Shown here in pieces: positions 9,052 to 18,470 of a stretch of 64,000 nucleotides of DNA. The DNA is from Sphingobium aromaticiconvertens (GTDB lineage: Bacteria > Pseudomonadota > Alphaproteobacteria > Sphingomonadales > Sphingomonadaceae), in contig NZ_JBANRJ010000001.1 of NCBI RefSeq assembly GCF_037154075.1, positions 1,359,501 to 1,423,500 on the forward strand. The letters run 5' to 3'. The notes beneath the pieces were generated by a model that was not told the DNA's origin, made no database searches, and saw nothing but the letters and a program-made list of their open reading frames with translations. A program made the position numbers and the translations under genes. The number at the start of each line of letters is the position of its first letter. Positions within the stretch are counted from its first letter, which is position 1.

Positions 9052-9833
9052 CCATGACGGAACAGAATTGGAATGCAGCCGACTTCCGCTATCTTCGCAC
9101 CCTGACCGATATCGACGCGCTGCCGGCGTTGAACCCGGACTATGCGCATCGCCGTCCGGCGTTCGGCCTTGGCGAACTGGATCCGCCACCCCGTATCCTG
9201 CTGCTCTACGGATCGCTGCGGGATCGGTCCTATTCGCGGCTCGTTGTCGAGGAGTCGGCGCGCCTGCTGCACTATTTCGGATGCGAGACGCGCATCTTCG
9301 ATCCAAGCGACCTGCCGCTGCCCGATCAGGTTGCTGGCGACGATCATCCCGCTGTCCACGAACTGCGTGCCCATTCGCTCTGGTCGGAAGGCCAGGTCTA
9401 GTGCAGCCCGGAACGCCATGGCCAGATTACCGGGATCATGAAGGCGCAGGTCGACCATCTGCCGCTGGCCTATAAAGGGTTGCGACCGACACAGGGGCGG
9501 ACTCTCGCGGTTATGCAGGTGTCGGCGGGATCACAATCGTTCAACAGCATCAATACGCTGCGTGTCCTTGGACGATGGATGCGGATGTTCACGATCCCCA
9601 ATCAGTCCTCCGTCGCGAAGGCCTATGAGGAGTTCGATGAAGCGGGACGGATGAAGCCGTCGGCCTATTATGATCGTATCGTCGATGTCGTGGAGGAACT
9701 TGTCCGCTTCACCGTTTTGCTACGCCCCCATGCCGACCAGCTGGTCGATCGCTATTCGGAACGCAAGGAACGCGACGAACCTATTGTTACGCATGTCGAA
9801 AAGGCAGGAATCGCGAAAAATACCGGCGCTTAA
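9048..9833 (+). pseudogene. arsH: ArsH flavoprotein interrupted by an in-frame amber codon
   Basis: The frame would encode a 261-residue ArsH, an NADPH-FMN oxidoreductase of methylarsenical and quinone metabolism. It contains the flavodoxin-like loop [11 protein letters not shown] and later GGSQSFN-like and [11 protein letters not shown] segments. Translation stops at TAG 9399-9401, just after LWSEGQV. The same frame continues with CSPERHG and the complete C-terminal half. Family members have a tryptophan at this place, so a TGG to TAG change is the likely cause. The C-terminal half could only be made by readthrough or re-initiation at 9438. Everything upstream in the operon is intact. Confidence 0.9.
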
Positions 9834-10138
9834 CTCGGGCAAGCGATCTTCTTAGCTTAGATTGTGCAGAACCCTCCGTCCAACTACCGTTTTGGCTGAA
9901 GGTCGAAGCTGGTGGAGCCAGAGCCGATCAAGCGACTGCTACACCTCAAAGTAGGACGGGTAGAATCGAAAAGCGGTCGGACCGCTCCTAGGAAGAGAAA
10001 GCTGGACGCTGAGCGTCTGGCATGGGTCGGCTGTGTATGGAACCTCTCGGGACGATATGCTGCTTGCGTCTATCCATCTCGGTCTTCCGGCGCAGGCAGG
10101 GCTGGCCAACTGAGGCATTGACGCGATATGCGGGTGCA
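9834..10138. other. Intergenic stretch between arsH and the MarR gene
   Basis: About 300 bases with no supported gene. Open frames crossing it have no recognisable domain and would only extend the MarR protein with atypical sequence. It probably carries the ars terminator and the marR promoter, but I could not pin down either. Confidence 0.4.
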
Positions 10139-10570
10139 ATGAGCGATCCGACCGAAGAACAACTCGCAGTGCTCGGCACTGCGTTCGAAACCTTTGCAAG
10201 AAGATACAAGCTTGCCGACGCCCTGCGGTCCGAGCGGCCGCTCGCCGAGTTGGACAAGGCCGTGTTGCTCTATGTTGCAGAACATGCCGGTTGTGGCCCG
10301 ACTGACGTCGCGCGCTTCCTCGCCGCGCCCACAACCACCTTGTCCTCCGCGACCGACCGGCTGGTGAGGCGCGGCTTCCTGAAGCGAGAGCGCATCGAAG
10401 CCGACCGTCGCGCCGTTGCCCTCACACTGTCCGAGGCCGGCGCGGCCTATGCCGAGGCCCAGGTCAACGCCTATCGGCAAATGTATCTGCTCATGCTTTC
10501 CCGACTGTCGCCGCACGAGCGTGATCAGTTCATCGCAATGATTACCAAGATCGTCTACAACGACAGTTGA
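10139..10570 (+). CDS. MarR-family transcriptional regulator
   Basis: This 143-residue winged-helix protein has a recognition helix in APTTTLSSATDRLVRRGFLKRER followed by the wing RIEADRRAVALTLSEAG, the MarR signature. The start MSDPTEE at 10139 is preferred because sequence upstream of it is not MarR-like. It lies 72 bases upstream of a molybdenum aldehyde oxidase operon on the same strand and probably controls it in response to an aromatic or aldehyde effector. The palindrome ATTCGAAT at 10574-10581 in the gap is a candidate operator. Confidence 0.85.
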   Translation: MSDPTEEQLAVLGTAFETFARRYKLADALRSERPLAELDKAVLLYVAEHAGCGPTDVARFLAAPTTTLSSATDRLVRRGFLKRERIEADRRAVALTLSEAGAAYAEAQVNAYRQMYLLMLSRLSPHERDQFIAMITKIVYNDS

Positions 10571-10642
10571 ATAATTCGAATCTCGTTGTATCTTGATCTG
10601 GTGCTGGAGGTCAGGCGGCGCACGAGCTTGAGGAGAGACGTC

Positions 10643-11152
10643 ATGGCGATACGGGTAAACGGCGCGGAAGTCTCATTGCCCGAGGACGCCCGGGTGTCGC
10701 TGCTCGATTTGCTGCGCGAGCACCTTCACCTCACCGGCACCAAGAAGGGATGCGACCAAGGCGCCTGCGGCGCGTGCACGGTTCTCATTAATGGCAATCG
10801 CGTCCTATCCTGCCTCACGCTGGCCGCGCAGGCGGATGGGAGCGACGTTTTGACAATCGAGGGCATCACCGGCGATGCCGGCGATCTGCACATGTTGCAG
10901 CAGGCCTTTGTCGAGCATGACGGGCTACAATGCGGCTATTGCACCCCCGGCCAAATCTGCTCGGCGATTGCCATGGCGGAGGAATTACGTCGGGGCGACC
11001 CGAGCTATGTGACCCTCGATATCGCTGCAGGGAAGCAAGTTGTGACGCGCGCAGAGATCCGCGAGCGTATGAGCGGCAATCTCTGTCGCTGCGGCGCGCA
11101 TAACGGGATCGTCGAGGCGATCGAGGCCATGCTGGCGGAGACGGCGGCATGA
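10643..11152 (+). CDS. paoA: Aldehyde oxidoreductase [2Fe-2S] subunit, PaoA/YagT-like
   Basis: This 169-residue protein has the plant-type ferredoxin motif [13 protein letters not shown] with a fourth cysteine in VLSCL. The second [2Fe-2S] domain follows, with CGYCTPGQ and CRCG. It passes electrons from the molybdenum cofactor to the FAD subunit. The start at 10643 has GAGGAG about eight bases upstream. Unlike E. coli PaoA it begins directly with the ferredoxin domain and has no Tat leader, so the complex is probably cytoplasmic. It overlaps the next gene by ATGA. Confidence 0.93.
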   Translation: MAIRVNGAEVSLPEDARVSLLDLLREHLHLTGTKKGCDQGACGACTVLINGNRVLSCLTLAAQADGSDVLTIEGITGDAGDLHMLQQAFVEHDGLQCGYCTPGQICSAIAMAEELRRGDPSYVTLDIAAGKQVVTRAEIRERMSGNLCRCGAHNGIVEAIEAMLAETAA

Positions 11153-12135
11153 CGCCCTTGACCTATGTCCGTGCGGCGGATCGGGCCGACGCTCTTGCCC
11201 GCGTTGAGAGTGGCGCACGGTTTTTGGGCGGCGGGACCAACCTCGTCGATCTTCTGCGGCAGAATGTCGAACAGGCGAGCAACTTGGTGGACGTAAGCCT
11301 CTTGGATGGCACCATCCGTGAAACCGACCGCGGCGGGCTGCTGATCGACGCGTCGGTCAAGAACGCCGCCGTTGCTGCCCATCCGCTCGTGCGCTGCCGC
11401 TACCCGGTGCTTGCGCGCGCGTTGCTCGCCGGCGCCTCTGCGCAGGTGCGCAACATGGCCACGACCGGCGGCAATATCCTCCAGCGTACGCGCTGCATGT
11501 ATTTCTACGATGTCGACGGCGCGCGCTGCAACAAGCGGCAGCCGGGCACCGGATGCGACGCGCTCGACGGCTTCAACCGCTATCATGCCATTTTGGGCGC
11601 GTCGGACCAGTGCGTCGCGACACATCCTTCCGACATGTGCGTGGCGCTCGCCATGCTCGATGCCTTGGTCCATCTTTCCGGCCCAGCGGGTGAACGGTCG
11701 GTGCCGTTGACAGACTTTCATGTCCTGCCCGATGCCGCGCCGCATGTAGAGACCGTGCTGAAACCGGGCGAAATGATCACCGCCGTCGAACTGCCGCCGC
11801 CGTCGGACGCGGTGACCCACGCCGAATATCGCAAGGTCCGCGATCGCTCCAGCTACGCCTTCGCGCTGATCTCCGTCGCGGGCGGCCTGGCGCTCGCCGA
11901 CGGGCGCATCTCCGACGCCCGCCTTGCGCTCGGCGGCGTCGCCGCCAAACCCTGGCGAGCGACGAAGGCAGAGGCGGCGCTGGTCGGGGTCGCGCCGACC
12001 CCCGAGGCTTTCCTTGCCGCGATCCGCAAAGAGCTTGTCGGCGCGCGAGCGCTATCCGGCAACGATTTCAAGATCCGCCTCGTCGAACGCACGGTGGTCG
12101 CCGTCCTGACCTCTCTTTCAGGAGCGCACGCATGA
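11149..12135 (+). CDS. paoB: Aldehyde oxidoreductase FAD-binding subunit, PaoB/YagS-like
   Basis: A 328-residue subunit of the molybdopterin dehydrogenase FAD-binding family. [12 protein letters not shown] and [15 protein letters not shown] form the FAD site. Cysteines in [15 protein letters not shown] and GTGCDAL match the extra [4Fe-4S] cluster that distinguishes PaoB-type subunits from ordinary xanthine dehydrogenase FAD subunits. It overlaps both neighbours by 4 nt. Confidence 0.92.
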   Translation: MTPLTYVRAADRADALARVESGARFLGGGTNLVDLLRQNVEQASNLVDVSLLDGTIRETDRGGLLIDASVKNAAVAAHPLVRCRYPVLARALLAGASAQVRNMATTGGNILQRTRCMYFYDVDGARCNKRQPGTGCDALDGFNRYHAILGASDQCVATHPSDMCVALAMLDALVHLSGPAGERSVPLTDFHVLPDAAPHVETVLKPGEMITAVELPPPSDAVTHAEYRKVRDRSSYAFALISVAGGLALADGRISDARLALGGVAAKPWRATKAEAALVGVAPTPEAFLAAIRKELVGARALSGNDFKIRLVERTVVAVLTSLSGAHA

Positions 12136-14444
12136 CCAAGCTACAAAATGCCATCGTGGGCGGTGTACGCGCCGTTATCGGCCATGTGCCCGAAAGCTGG
12201 CTACCCGGCGGCACGCCCGATCCGCTGATCGATAAGCGCGTGTCGCTCGGCGAGCAGCAGTCGCGGGTCGACGGACCCGACAAGGTGCGCGGGGCGGCGC
12301 AGTTCGCCGCCGAAGTGGCGATGGAAAATCTGCTCTACGCCGCCTTCGTCCATTCCACGATCGCTCGGGGCCGCATCGCCGATATCGATGTATCGGCAGC
12401 CGAGGCAGCACCTGGCGTCGCGCTGGTCATGACCTATCGCAATGCGCCCAAGATGAGCGTTCCGCCGCCGATCGGCATGACCAACCTCAAGGCTGCGGGC
12501 AATCATACATTGCCAATCATGCAGGATCCCGAGATACGCTGGAACGGACAGGTCGTGGCGGTGGTGTTGGCTGAAACGCGCGAGCAGGCAGATCACGCGG
12601 CCACCTTGGTCCGCTTGCGCTATGACGCCGCACAGGGACGCACGCGATTCGAGGAAGGGAAGGCCAGCGCCTATACGCCGGAGTCCATGCTGGTCGAACG
12701 CAACCGTCTCAAAAAGGGCGGCCCAAGCCGAAAGTTCGCCGAGGCCGCCTTCAAGATCGACACGGTCTATACGACGCCTTGGGAGAGCCATAATCCGATC
12801 GAGCCGCATGCCGCGACGATCGTCTGGCGGGACGGCAAGCTGATCGTTCACGACGCGACCCAAATGATCCATGGGACCGCCGGGTCGCTCGCGAAAATAT
12901 TCGGGCTGAACGCCGGTGATGTCCAGGTAAGCTCGCCCTATGTGGGCGGAGGCTTTGGCGCGAAAGGTCTGTGGGATCACCAGATATTGGGCGCGGCGGC
13001 GGCGAAGCTCGCTGACCGGCCTGTGCGCGTCGCCCTCTCACGCGCCAGCATGCACCGGCTGATCGGTGGTCGCATGCAAACAGAGCAGCGGGTAGCGCTG
13101 GCCGCGAATGCGGACGGCAAGCTCAATGCGCTATTGCACCATGGCTATGGCGTCAGGCCGCTGCACAGTATCTGCGATGAAGCCTTCACCCTTACCGGCC
13201 GCTCGCTCTACGCCAGCGAGAGCTTCGATATCGTCCAGCATTATGTCGACCTTGACCTGCTGGCAAACAGCTTCATGCGCGGGCCCGGCGAGACGCCCGG
13301 CACCTTTGCGATCGAATGCGCTATGGATGAACTCGCGCATGCCATCGGCATGGACCCCATAGAGTTGCGCCGGCGCAACGTGGCCACCCGCGATCCGGTT
13401 AGCGGCGCGCCGCATTCGCAGAGCGCGATGATGGAGGCTTATGACCTCGGCGCGACACGCATCGGCTGGAATCGTCGTTTGGCGGAGCCAAGCGCGCGGC
13501 GCGAGGGCGAGTGGCTGATCGGCATGGGCTGCGCCAGTGGCACCTTTCCGTTCATGCGCATGCCCGGCACGTCCGTGCGCATAACCATTGACGCCAGTGG
13601 CAATGCCCAAGTCTCCAGCGCCGCGCACGAAATGGGCATGGGCACGGCGACGGTGCAGCGCCAGCATGCCGCCGATCGGCTAGGCCTTCCGCTTGATCGC
13701 GTCACGGTGACGATCGGGGATTCGAGTCTGCCGTTCGCAAGCTTTGCCGGCGGGTCGTCTCAGACCGCCTCATTGGCCGCGGCGATCAGCGCGGCGAGCG
13801 CCAAGCTCGTGGCCGAACTCATGCGCATGGCGGGCAATGACACGCCGCTGGCCGGGCTCAAGCCGAGCGAGGTCGAGTTCTCCGACGGCGGGGTCCGCAG
13901 CGTCGGGGATCACGCTCGCCAGGAAAGCTTTGCCTCCATCCTTCGCCGCGCCAATCGGAGCGATCTGAGCGTGGTCGGCGAAAGCGGCGCGCCGCTGGAG
14001 ATCATGAAATATTCGATGCACAGCACGTCGGCGAACTTCTGTGAGTTGCGCGTCAGCGAGGTCACGGGCGAAATTCGCGTGGACCGTCTTGTCGGTGCCT
14101 TTGACTGCGGCCGCATCCTCAATGCCAAGACGGCGAGCAGCCAGTTCAAGGGCGGCATGATCATGGGGCTCGGCATGGCCCTCACTGAAGAGACGCTGCT
14201 CGACGAGCGTACCGGCCGCATTATGAGCACGTCACTGGCCGACTATCATGTGCCGGTGCATCTGGACGTGCCCGACATTGAGGTGCTGTGGACCGACATA
14301 CCCGATCCCCGCACGCCGCTCGGCGCGCGCGGGATAGGCGAGATCGGGACGACCGGCGTCGCGGCCGCCATCGCCAACGCCGTCTTCAACGCAACCGGCA
14401 AGCGCGTGCGCGATCTGCCCCTAACGCTTGATAAGCTGATCTAG
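12132..14444 (+). CDS. paoC: Aldehyde oxidoreductase molybdenum-binding subunit, PaoC/YagR-like
   Basis: This 770-residue catalytic subunit of a xanthine-oxidase-family enzyme has molybdopterin-binding segments [13 protein letters not shown] and FMRGPGETP, and the catalytic glutamate in GARGIGEIG near the C-terminus. Its length matches E. coli PaoC (about 730 residues). It should oxidise aromatic or other aldehydes, or N-heterocycles, to acids. No XdhC/PaoD-type cofactor maturase follows the operon within the window, so maturation must rely on a gene elsewhere. Confidence 0.92.
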   Translation: MTKLQNAIVGGVRAVIGHVPESWLPGGTPDPLIDKRVSLGEQQSRVDGPDKVRGAAQFAAEVAMENLLYAAFVHSTIARGRIADIDVSAAEAAPGVALVMTYRNAPKMSVPPPIGMTNLKAAGNHTLPIMQDPEIRWNGQVVAVVLAETREQADHAATLVRLRYDAAQGRTRFEEGKASAYTPESMLVERNRLKKGGPSRKFAEAAFKIDTVYTTPWESHNPIEPHAATIVWRDGKLIVHDATQMIHGTAGSLAKIFGLNAGDVQVSSPYVGGGFGAKGLWDHQILGAAAAKLADRPVRVALSRASMHRLIGGRMQTEQRVALAANADGKLNALLHHGYGVRPLHSICDEAFTLTGRSLYASESFDIVQHYVDLDLLANSFMRGPGETPGTFAIECAMDELAHAIGMDPIELRRRNVATRDPVSGAPHSQSAMMEAYDLGATRIGWNRRLAEPSARREGEWLIGMGCASGTFPFMRMPGTSVRITIDASGNAQVSSAAHEMGMGTATVQRQHAADRLGLPLDRVTVTIGDSSLPFASFAGGSSQTASLAAAISAASAKLVAELMRMAGNDTPLAGLKPSEVEFSDGGVRSVGDHARQESFASILRRANRSDLSVVGESGAPLEIMKYSMHSTSANFCELRVSEVTGEIRVDRLVGAFDCGRILNAKTASSQFKGGMIMGLGMALTEETLLDERTGRIMSTSLADYHVPVHLDVPDIEVLWTDIPDPRTPLGARGIGEIGTTGVAAAIANAVFNATGKRVRDLPLTLDKLI

Positions 14445-14548
14445 CCCTGGCCGGAATAGCCGTACTTCGAATAGCTGACGGTTAGCAGTTAGGATCAGCA
14501 AAATTGTGCATGGACGTCCGATTTGGGTCGACCTATGCCTGCCAATCT

Positions 14549-15348
14549 CTAACGGCGCATGGCAAGCGCAGCCATGCCGGTCGCTTCGTCGGTCATGAAG
14601 AGATAGGCGTCCGTCTCAGGCTTGCGATCTTTGTTGATCGACTTCGCCGTGACAGAGCCGTCCTTGTCCTGATGAGCAGCCAGCCAAGCCTGGGCCCGTT
14701 TGAGCGCCACCGCGCTGGTCGGTCCTCCCCCTTCACGCAGAACGACCGCAACAATCGCGGTGGCATATCCGTCGCTCTCCTGCGGCAGGCTGGAGCCGTC
14801 GGTCCTCTGCCAGGTCGACAGGCTTGGTAAATTCCATCCGCCGTCTGCTTGCTGGCAAGCGACCAGTTCCGAAATGATGCTGTTCCGCTCATATGCGGCT
14901 AATATGCCGCCAAGCTGGCTGTCAGCCCACAGGATGAGTGCGCGGGAATAGAGCGACCCGCCCGTACCGGTTCGTAAATAGGCGCGCAGTGCATCAATCT
15001 GCGGAGCAACCGCCGGATCGGCGGCGTACCCGTCCGGCGCACGCGCGACAGCCAGCGCGGCCAACGTCGCCCCCCAATAGGTCGCGGTCGGGGATTCGAA
15101 GGGTTCCAGCCGGAAGTTGAGCCAGGTAAAGCCGCCCTTCTGGTCGCCCGCTTTCATCTGCACGCCCCACATGTTGGCGAAGGCCTGTAGCGTGTCGGGT
15201 CCAAGGTGGCCGCGTTCCTGATCCCGCGTCGCCAGTATCAGCGCGTTAAGAACGGCTTCGACGCCGCGAGATTCCGCAGATTTAGGCACGCCGCGCGTCT
15301 GGTCGGGATAGAAGGGTTCGACTTCATCCCAGAGATAGACGCGCTTAA
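14549..15348 (-). pseudogene. C-terminal part of heme c/terpene-cyclase-repeat protein, separated by IS630
   Basis: Minus-strand coding resumes at the IS630 edge with KRVYLWDEVEPFYPDQTRG and continues through prenyltransferase/squalene-oxidase-like repeats: GHLGPDTLQAFANMWG, CQQADGGWNLPSL, SDGYATAI and LAAHQDKDGS. The other part is at 16514-16808. Removing the element and one copy of the short duplication joins DEVV to KRVYLW in frame. The intact protein would be roughly 360 residues, exported, with one CxxCH heme site and an alpha-barrel repeat domain. Its function is not established. Confidence 0.8.
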
Positions 15349-16513
15349 TACCAAGGGGCGCTGGTTCTGACTCACGTTTGAGATTCCCAAGAGGCTGAAA
15401 TTATGATTCGACATTGCAGGCACAAGGAGGCTTGCGATGGCGGCGGCGATTGGGGTTCGAACTGACTACACATCAACGGATTTGCGTGGCTTTGCCCGAC
15501 GATGCGGTGATGGGGACCAGGTGCGTCGTTTATTGGCGGTGGCTCTGATCCTGGACGGCGGGAACCGTAGCGATGCAGCGAAGTTTGCCGGGGTGACGCT
15601 GCAAATCGTGCGCGACTGGGTCGTGCGGTTCAATGAGGGCGGCCCTGACGGTCTGGCAACGCGCAAGGCCCCCGGACGGACGTCGATCCTGAACGACGAA
15701 CAGCGCGCCAAGCTTGCCGAAATCGTCGAGACAGGGCCTATCCCGGCGGCGCATGGTGTCGTGCGCTGGCGTCTATGCGATCTGGCGCAGTGGATCCGGG
15801 ACGAGTTCCAATTGTCGGTCACGCGTCACACGCTTGGAAGAGAGCTTCGCGCGCTGGGGTATCGCAAGATCACGGCGCGGCCCCGCCACCGTGGCCAGAA
15901 ACCCGATGATATCGCCATTTTTAAAAAGAGTTCGCTGCCTGTCTGGAGCAAATCAAACGAGGCCTCCCGAAAGGCACGCCCCTAGAATTATGGTGGCAAG
16001 ATGAAGCCCGCATCGGTCAGCAGACCAAGCTCACCCGGCGCTGGGCAAAGCGCGGCACCAGACCCTCAGCGCCAAAAGACCAACGGCGATCATCGGCCTG
16101 GCTCTTTGGGGCGATTTGCCCCGCAGAAGGCAAAGCAGCAGGCATCGTCATGCCCAGGTGCAACAGTGAGGCAATGAGTATGCACCTTGACGAAATTGCC
16201 TTCCATGTCGCGCCCGGTGCTCATGCCGTGTTGCTTCTCGATCAAGCCGGATGGCACGGCTCTGCAGAACTCGTCGTTCCGCCCAACATCACTCTGATGC
16301 CGCTGCCGCCCAGATGCCCTGAGTTGAACCCGGTCGAGAATGTCTGGCAATTTATGCGAGACAACTGGCTCTCAAACCGCATCTTCAATTCTTACGACGA
16401 TATCGTCGATCACTGCTGCTACGCCTGGAACAAGCTCGCAGAACAGCCTTGGCGCATCATGTCCCTGGGACTACGTCAATGGGCACATGGGTTCTAATCA
16501 ATGCACATTGGTA
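15349..16513. mobile_element. IS630-family insertion sequence, 1165 bp
   Basis: The element is bounded by inverted TACCAA (15349) and TTGGTA (16513) termini. Imperfect inverted repeats extend about 26 bases inward, beginning CCAAGGGGCGCTGGTTCTGA at one end and CCAATGTGCATTGATTAGAA at the other. TAA stands on both sides (15346-15348 and 16514-16516), consistent with the TA-targeted duplication of IS630/Tc1-type elements. It interrupts a minus-strand gene whose two halves become contiguous and in frame once it is removed, which fixes the boundaries. Confidence 0.88.
15437..16497 (+). CDS. IS630-family transposase, produced by a -1 frameshift
   Basis: The first frame (15437-15985) encodes the helix-turn-helix N-terminus, with LRGFARRCGDGDQVRRLLAV and GGPDGLATRKAPGR. 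The catalytic domain is in the -1 frame and ends at 16497; it includes LWWQDEARIGQQ, LLLDQAGWHGS and CPELNPVENVWQ with the DDE residues. The switch lies at a T5A5G run (15918-15928), where the new frame continues KEFAACLEQIKRG. Many IS630 elements use this kind of slippage, so the transposase is probably functional rather than broken. Confidence 0.85.
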
Positions 16514-16808
16514 TAACCACCTCATCGAACATTCCCATCTCATCGACGCTTTGCCTCTGCTTGCCTGACTGGCTTCGTAGCGATGGCATGGCGAGAACAT
16601 GCGGCAACGACGTGTGGCAGGATACACAGCGGGTGCCGTGATCCCGCTCAGCCTTGGGCCATTGACGCCACCAGGTGAGGCGATTGTCCAGATAGGCGGC
16701 TGCTGCGGTGCCATTCCAGGCCGACTTCTTTGTTGGCACGGCGTCTCCACGCGCGACCATCACCGCGGCGAGTAGGAAGGCGGAAGAGATAAGCGGCCAG
16801 CGTGTCAT
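16514..16808 (-). pseudogene. N-terminal part of heme c/terpene-cyclase-repeat protein
   Basis: The reading frame starts at 16808 behind AGGAA with a signal peptide (RWPLISSAFLLAAVMVARG). It continues WNGTAAAAYLDNRLTWWRQW and reaches a CVSCH c-type heme motif. Homologous sequence ends at DEVV, where the IS630 begins at 16513; the element adds a few foreign residues and a stop. It is the upstream half of the gene whose remainder is at 14549-15348. Confidence 0.8.
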
Positions 16809-16901
16809 GCAGCATTCCTGACGATAAGAGGATAATGATAGGATCAAGGCGCATGAGCACTATGTGTCATTCGACGTAATCCGCTTCGAACAGCATGGTT
16901 T

Positions 16902-17540
16902 TCATGCCCTGCTATCGGCAAGGCTGCGCATGATCAAAGCCATCGGCGAGAGCGGGTTCAGGGCCATCAATCTATCAACCACACCGGCCTTGTTGGCGGC
17001 TGGGTGGTTCTGGCTGGCCTTCCACTTACCCTCAATCCGTTCGATCGCGATTTCGATGCCAGTGATGCCTTTCAACTGGCCCTCAATATAGGATGCTGGC
17101 GCATCGGCGACGGACCATGGCTCGGGTTGATATTGCTCCTGCTGCCCGGTCAGAGCATCGATCTGCATCCTGAGCCAGTCGGGGTCGTCAATGATGACCG
17201 GCCGCCCTCTTGCCTGCACCATGACATAATTCCAAGTTGGAACGACTTTGCCATGCAGCCGCTTGGTGGGATACCAGGACGGTGAGACATAGGCCTGTGG
17301 TCCCTGAAAGATCACCAGCGCTTCCGCGCCCGCGCGAAGGTCCGCAAGCTGCGAATTTGCCTTCGCCATATGGGCTTGCAGCACCCCTCTTTCGCCAGCG
17401 TCGGAATGCAGCGTGAAAGGAATGAGGTTGGCGCTGATACCACAAGCGCCCGATGTCACGAGCATGGCGAGCGGATAGGCGACGATCGCTTGATGGAGGA
17501 TTTCGATGCGATCTTCGCGGAAGGCGGGAGGCCGATACAT
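16902..17540 (-). CDS. paiB: PaiB-family FMN-binding protein (putative negative regulator)
   Basis: This 212-residue protein starts MYRPPAFRED at 17540, the conserved beginning of PaiB proteins, and has QAYVSPSWYPTK and VPTWNYVMVQ, the flavin-reductase-like split barrel motif. B. subtilis PaiB influences sporulation and protease genes; in proteobacteria its role is unclear. It lies 11 bases downstream of a broken lysE gene on the same strand, so the two probably formed one operon. The ends are well defined and the gene looks intact. Confidence 0.88.
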   Translation of the reverse strand: MYRPPAFREDRIEILHQAIVAYPLAMLVTSGACGISANLIPFTLHSDAGERGVLQAHMAKANSQLADLRAGAEALVIFQGPQAYVSPSWYPTKRLHGKVVPTWNYVMVQARGRPVIIDDPDWLRMQIDALTGQQEQYQPEPWSVADAPASYIEGQLKGITGIEIAIERIEGKWKASQNHPAANKAGVVDRLMALNPLSPMALIMRSLADSRA

Positions 17541-17551
17541 GGCGGGACCCG

Positions 17552-18034
17552 TCAACCGAAAGTGCGCATCAGCAACGATGCCGCAAGGGAAAGCATGGTG
17601 ATCCCGACGATGGCATCCAGCACGCGCTAGGCCGTGGGGCGGGCGAACAGCGGCACAAGCAAACGGGCACCATAGCCCAGCGCAGCGAACCATGTGAAAC
17701 TGGCTGAAACGGCCCCTGCGACAAAGATCGGCCGCAGGGCGGCAGGCTGAGCCGACCCTGCCGCGCCCATCAGCAAGACGGTATCAAGATAGACGTGCGG
17801 ATTGAGAAAGGTGAAGCCAGCCGTCGCAGCAATCGCCCCGCCAAGGCTGATGCTGCCGTTTGAATCTACTGCCATAATCTCCGGTGCGGCCATGCGTCGC
17901 AACGCTTTGAAGCCATACCAGCCCAGAAAGGCCGCGCCGCCGATTGTTAAAAAGAGCGTCAATTGCGGGATAGCTGCCAGAAAGGCGCCGACGCCTGCTG
18001 TCCGCCGTCAGCACCAATGGCACAGATTTGAGGT
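17552..18034 (-). pseudogene. lysE: LysE/ArgO-type amino-acid exporter, beheaded and with an internal amber codon
   Basis: Residues LFLTIGGAAFLGWYGFKALR and GFTFLNPHVYLDT are the LysE membrane-export signature. Three lesions are visible. The N-terminus is cut by the IS3 element at 18035. The frame is lost near 18000, upstream of TAGVGAFLAAIPQ. A TAG at 17627-17629 replaces the tryptophan expected before RVLDAIVGITML. The same frame then continues another 24 codons to a TGA at 17552-17554, just before paiB. The protein would have been a 6-helix inner-membrane exporter. Confidence 0.82.
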
Positions 18035-18083
18035 TGTAAATTAAGGAGGGTTTGGGCTTCGTCGTAGTGACGAAGGAACGAAG

Positions 18084-18470
18084 ATGAAGCCCAAACCCTC
18101 CTTGAAAAATTCGCCGACAAAGGCCCCTGCTGAGCGTGTTGTGAAGGATATCCGGCGGCAGACCCGGCGCCATTTCTCAGCCGAAGACAAGATCCGTATT
18201 GTGCTGGACGGTCTGCGCGGCGAGGACAGCATCGCCGAGTTGTGCCGCAAGGAAGGCATTGCCCAAAGCCTGTATTACACCTGGTCGAAGGAGTTCATGG
18301 AAGCGGGCAAGCGGCGCCTGGCCGGTGACACCGCCCGTGCTGCGACCACTGGCGAGGTGCAGGATCTGCGCCGCGAGGCCCGTGCCCTGAAGGAATGCGT
18401 GGCCGACCTGACGCTGGAAAACCGCCTGCTTAAAAAAAGCATGATCGCGGATGGGGGCGACGACGAATGA
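18084..18470 (+). CDS. IS3-family transposase OrfA
   Basis: A 128-residue helix-turn-helix protein: RRHFSAEDKIRIVLDGLRGE followed by AELCRKEGIAQSLYYTWSKE, then a leucine-zipper-like tail ending ENRLLKKSMI. This is the standard IS3 OrfA layout. Its end overlaps the start of OrfB by 4 nt. Confidence 0.9.
   Translation: MKPKPSLKNSPTKAPAERVVKDIRRQTRRHFSAEDKIRIVLDGLRGEDSIAELCRKEGIAQSLYYTWSKEFMEAGKRRLAGDTARAATTGEVQDLRREARALKECVADLTLENRLLKKSMIADGGDDE

Noticed and set aside
7978..9306. 442-codon minus-strand frame opposite acr3
   Set aside because: Gln/Arg/Asp-rich antisense shadow of a membrane protein; Acr3 motifs are unambiguous on the plus strand.
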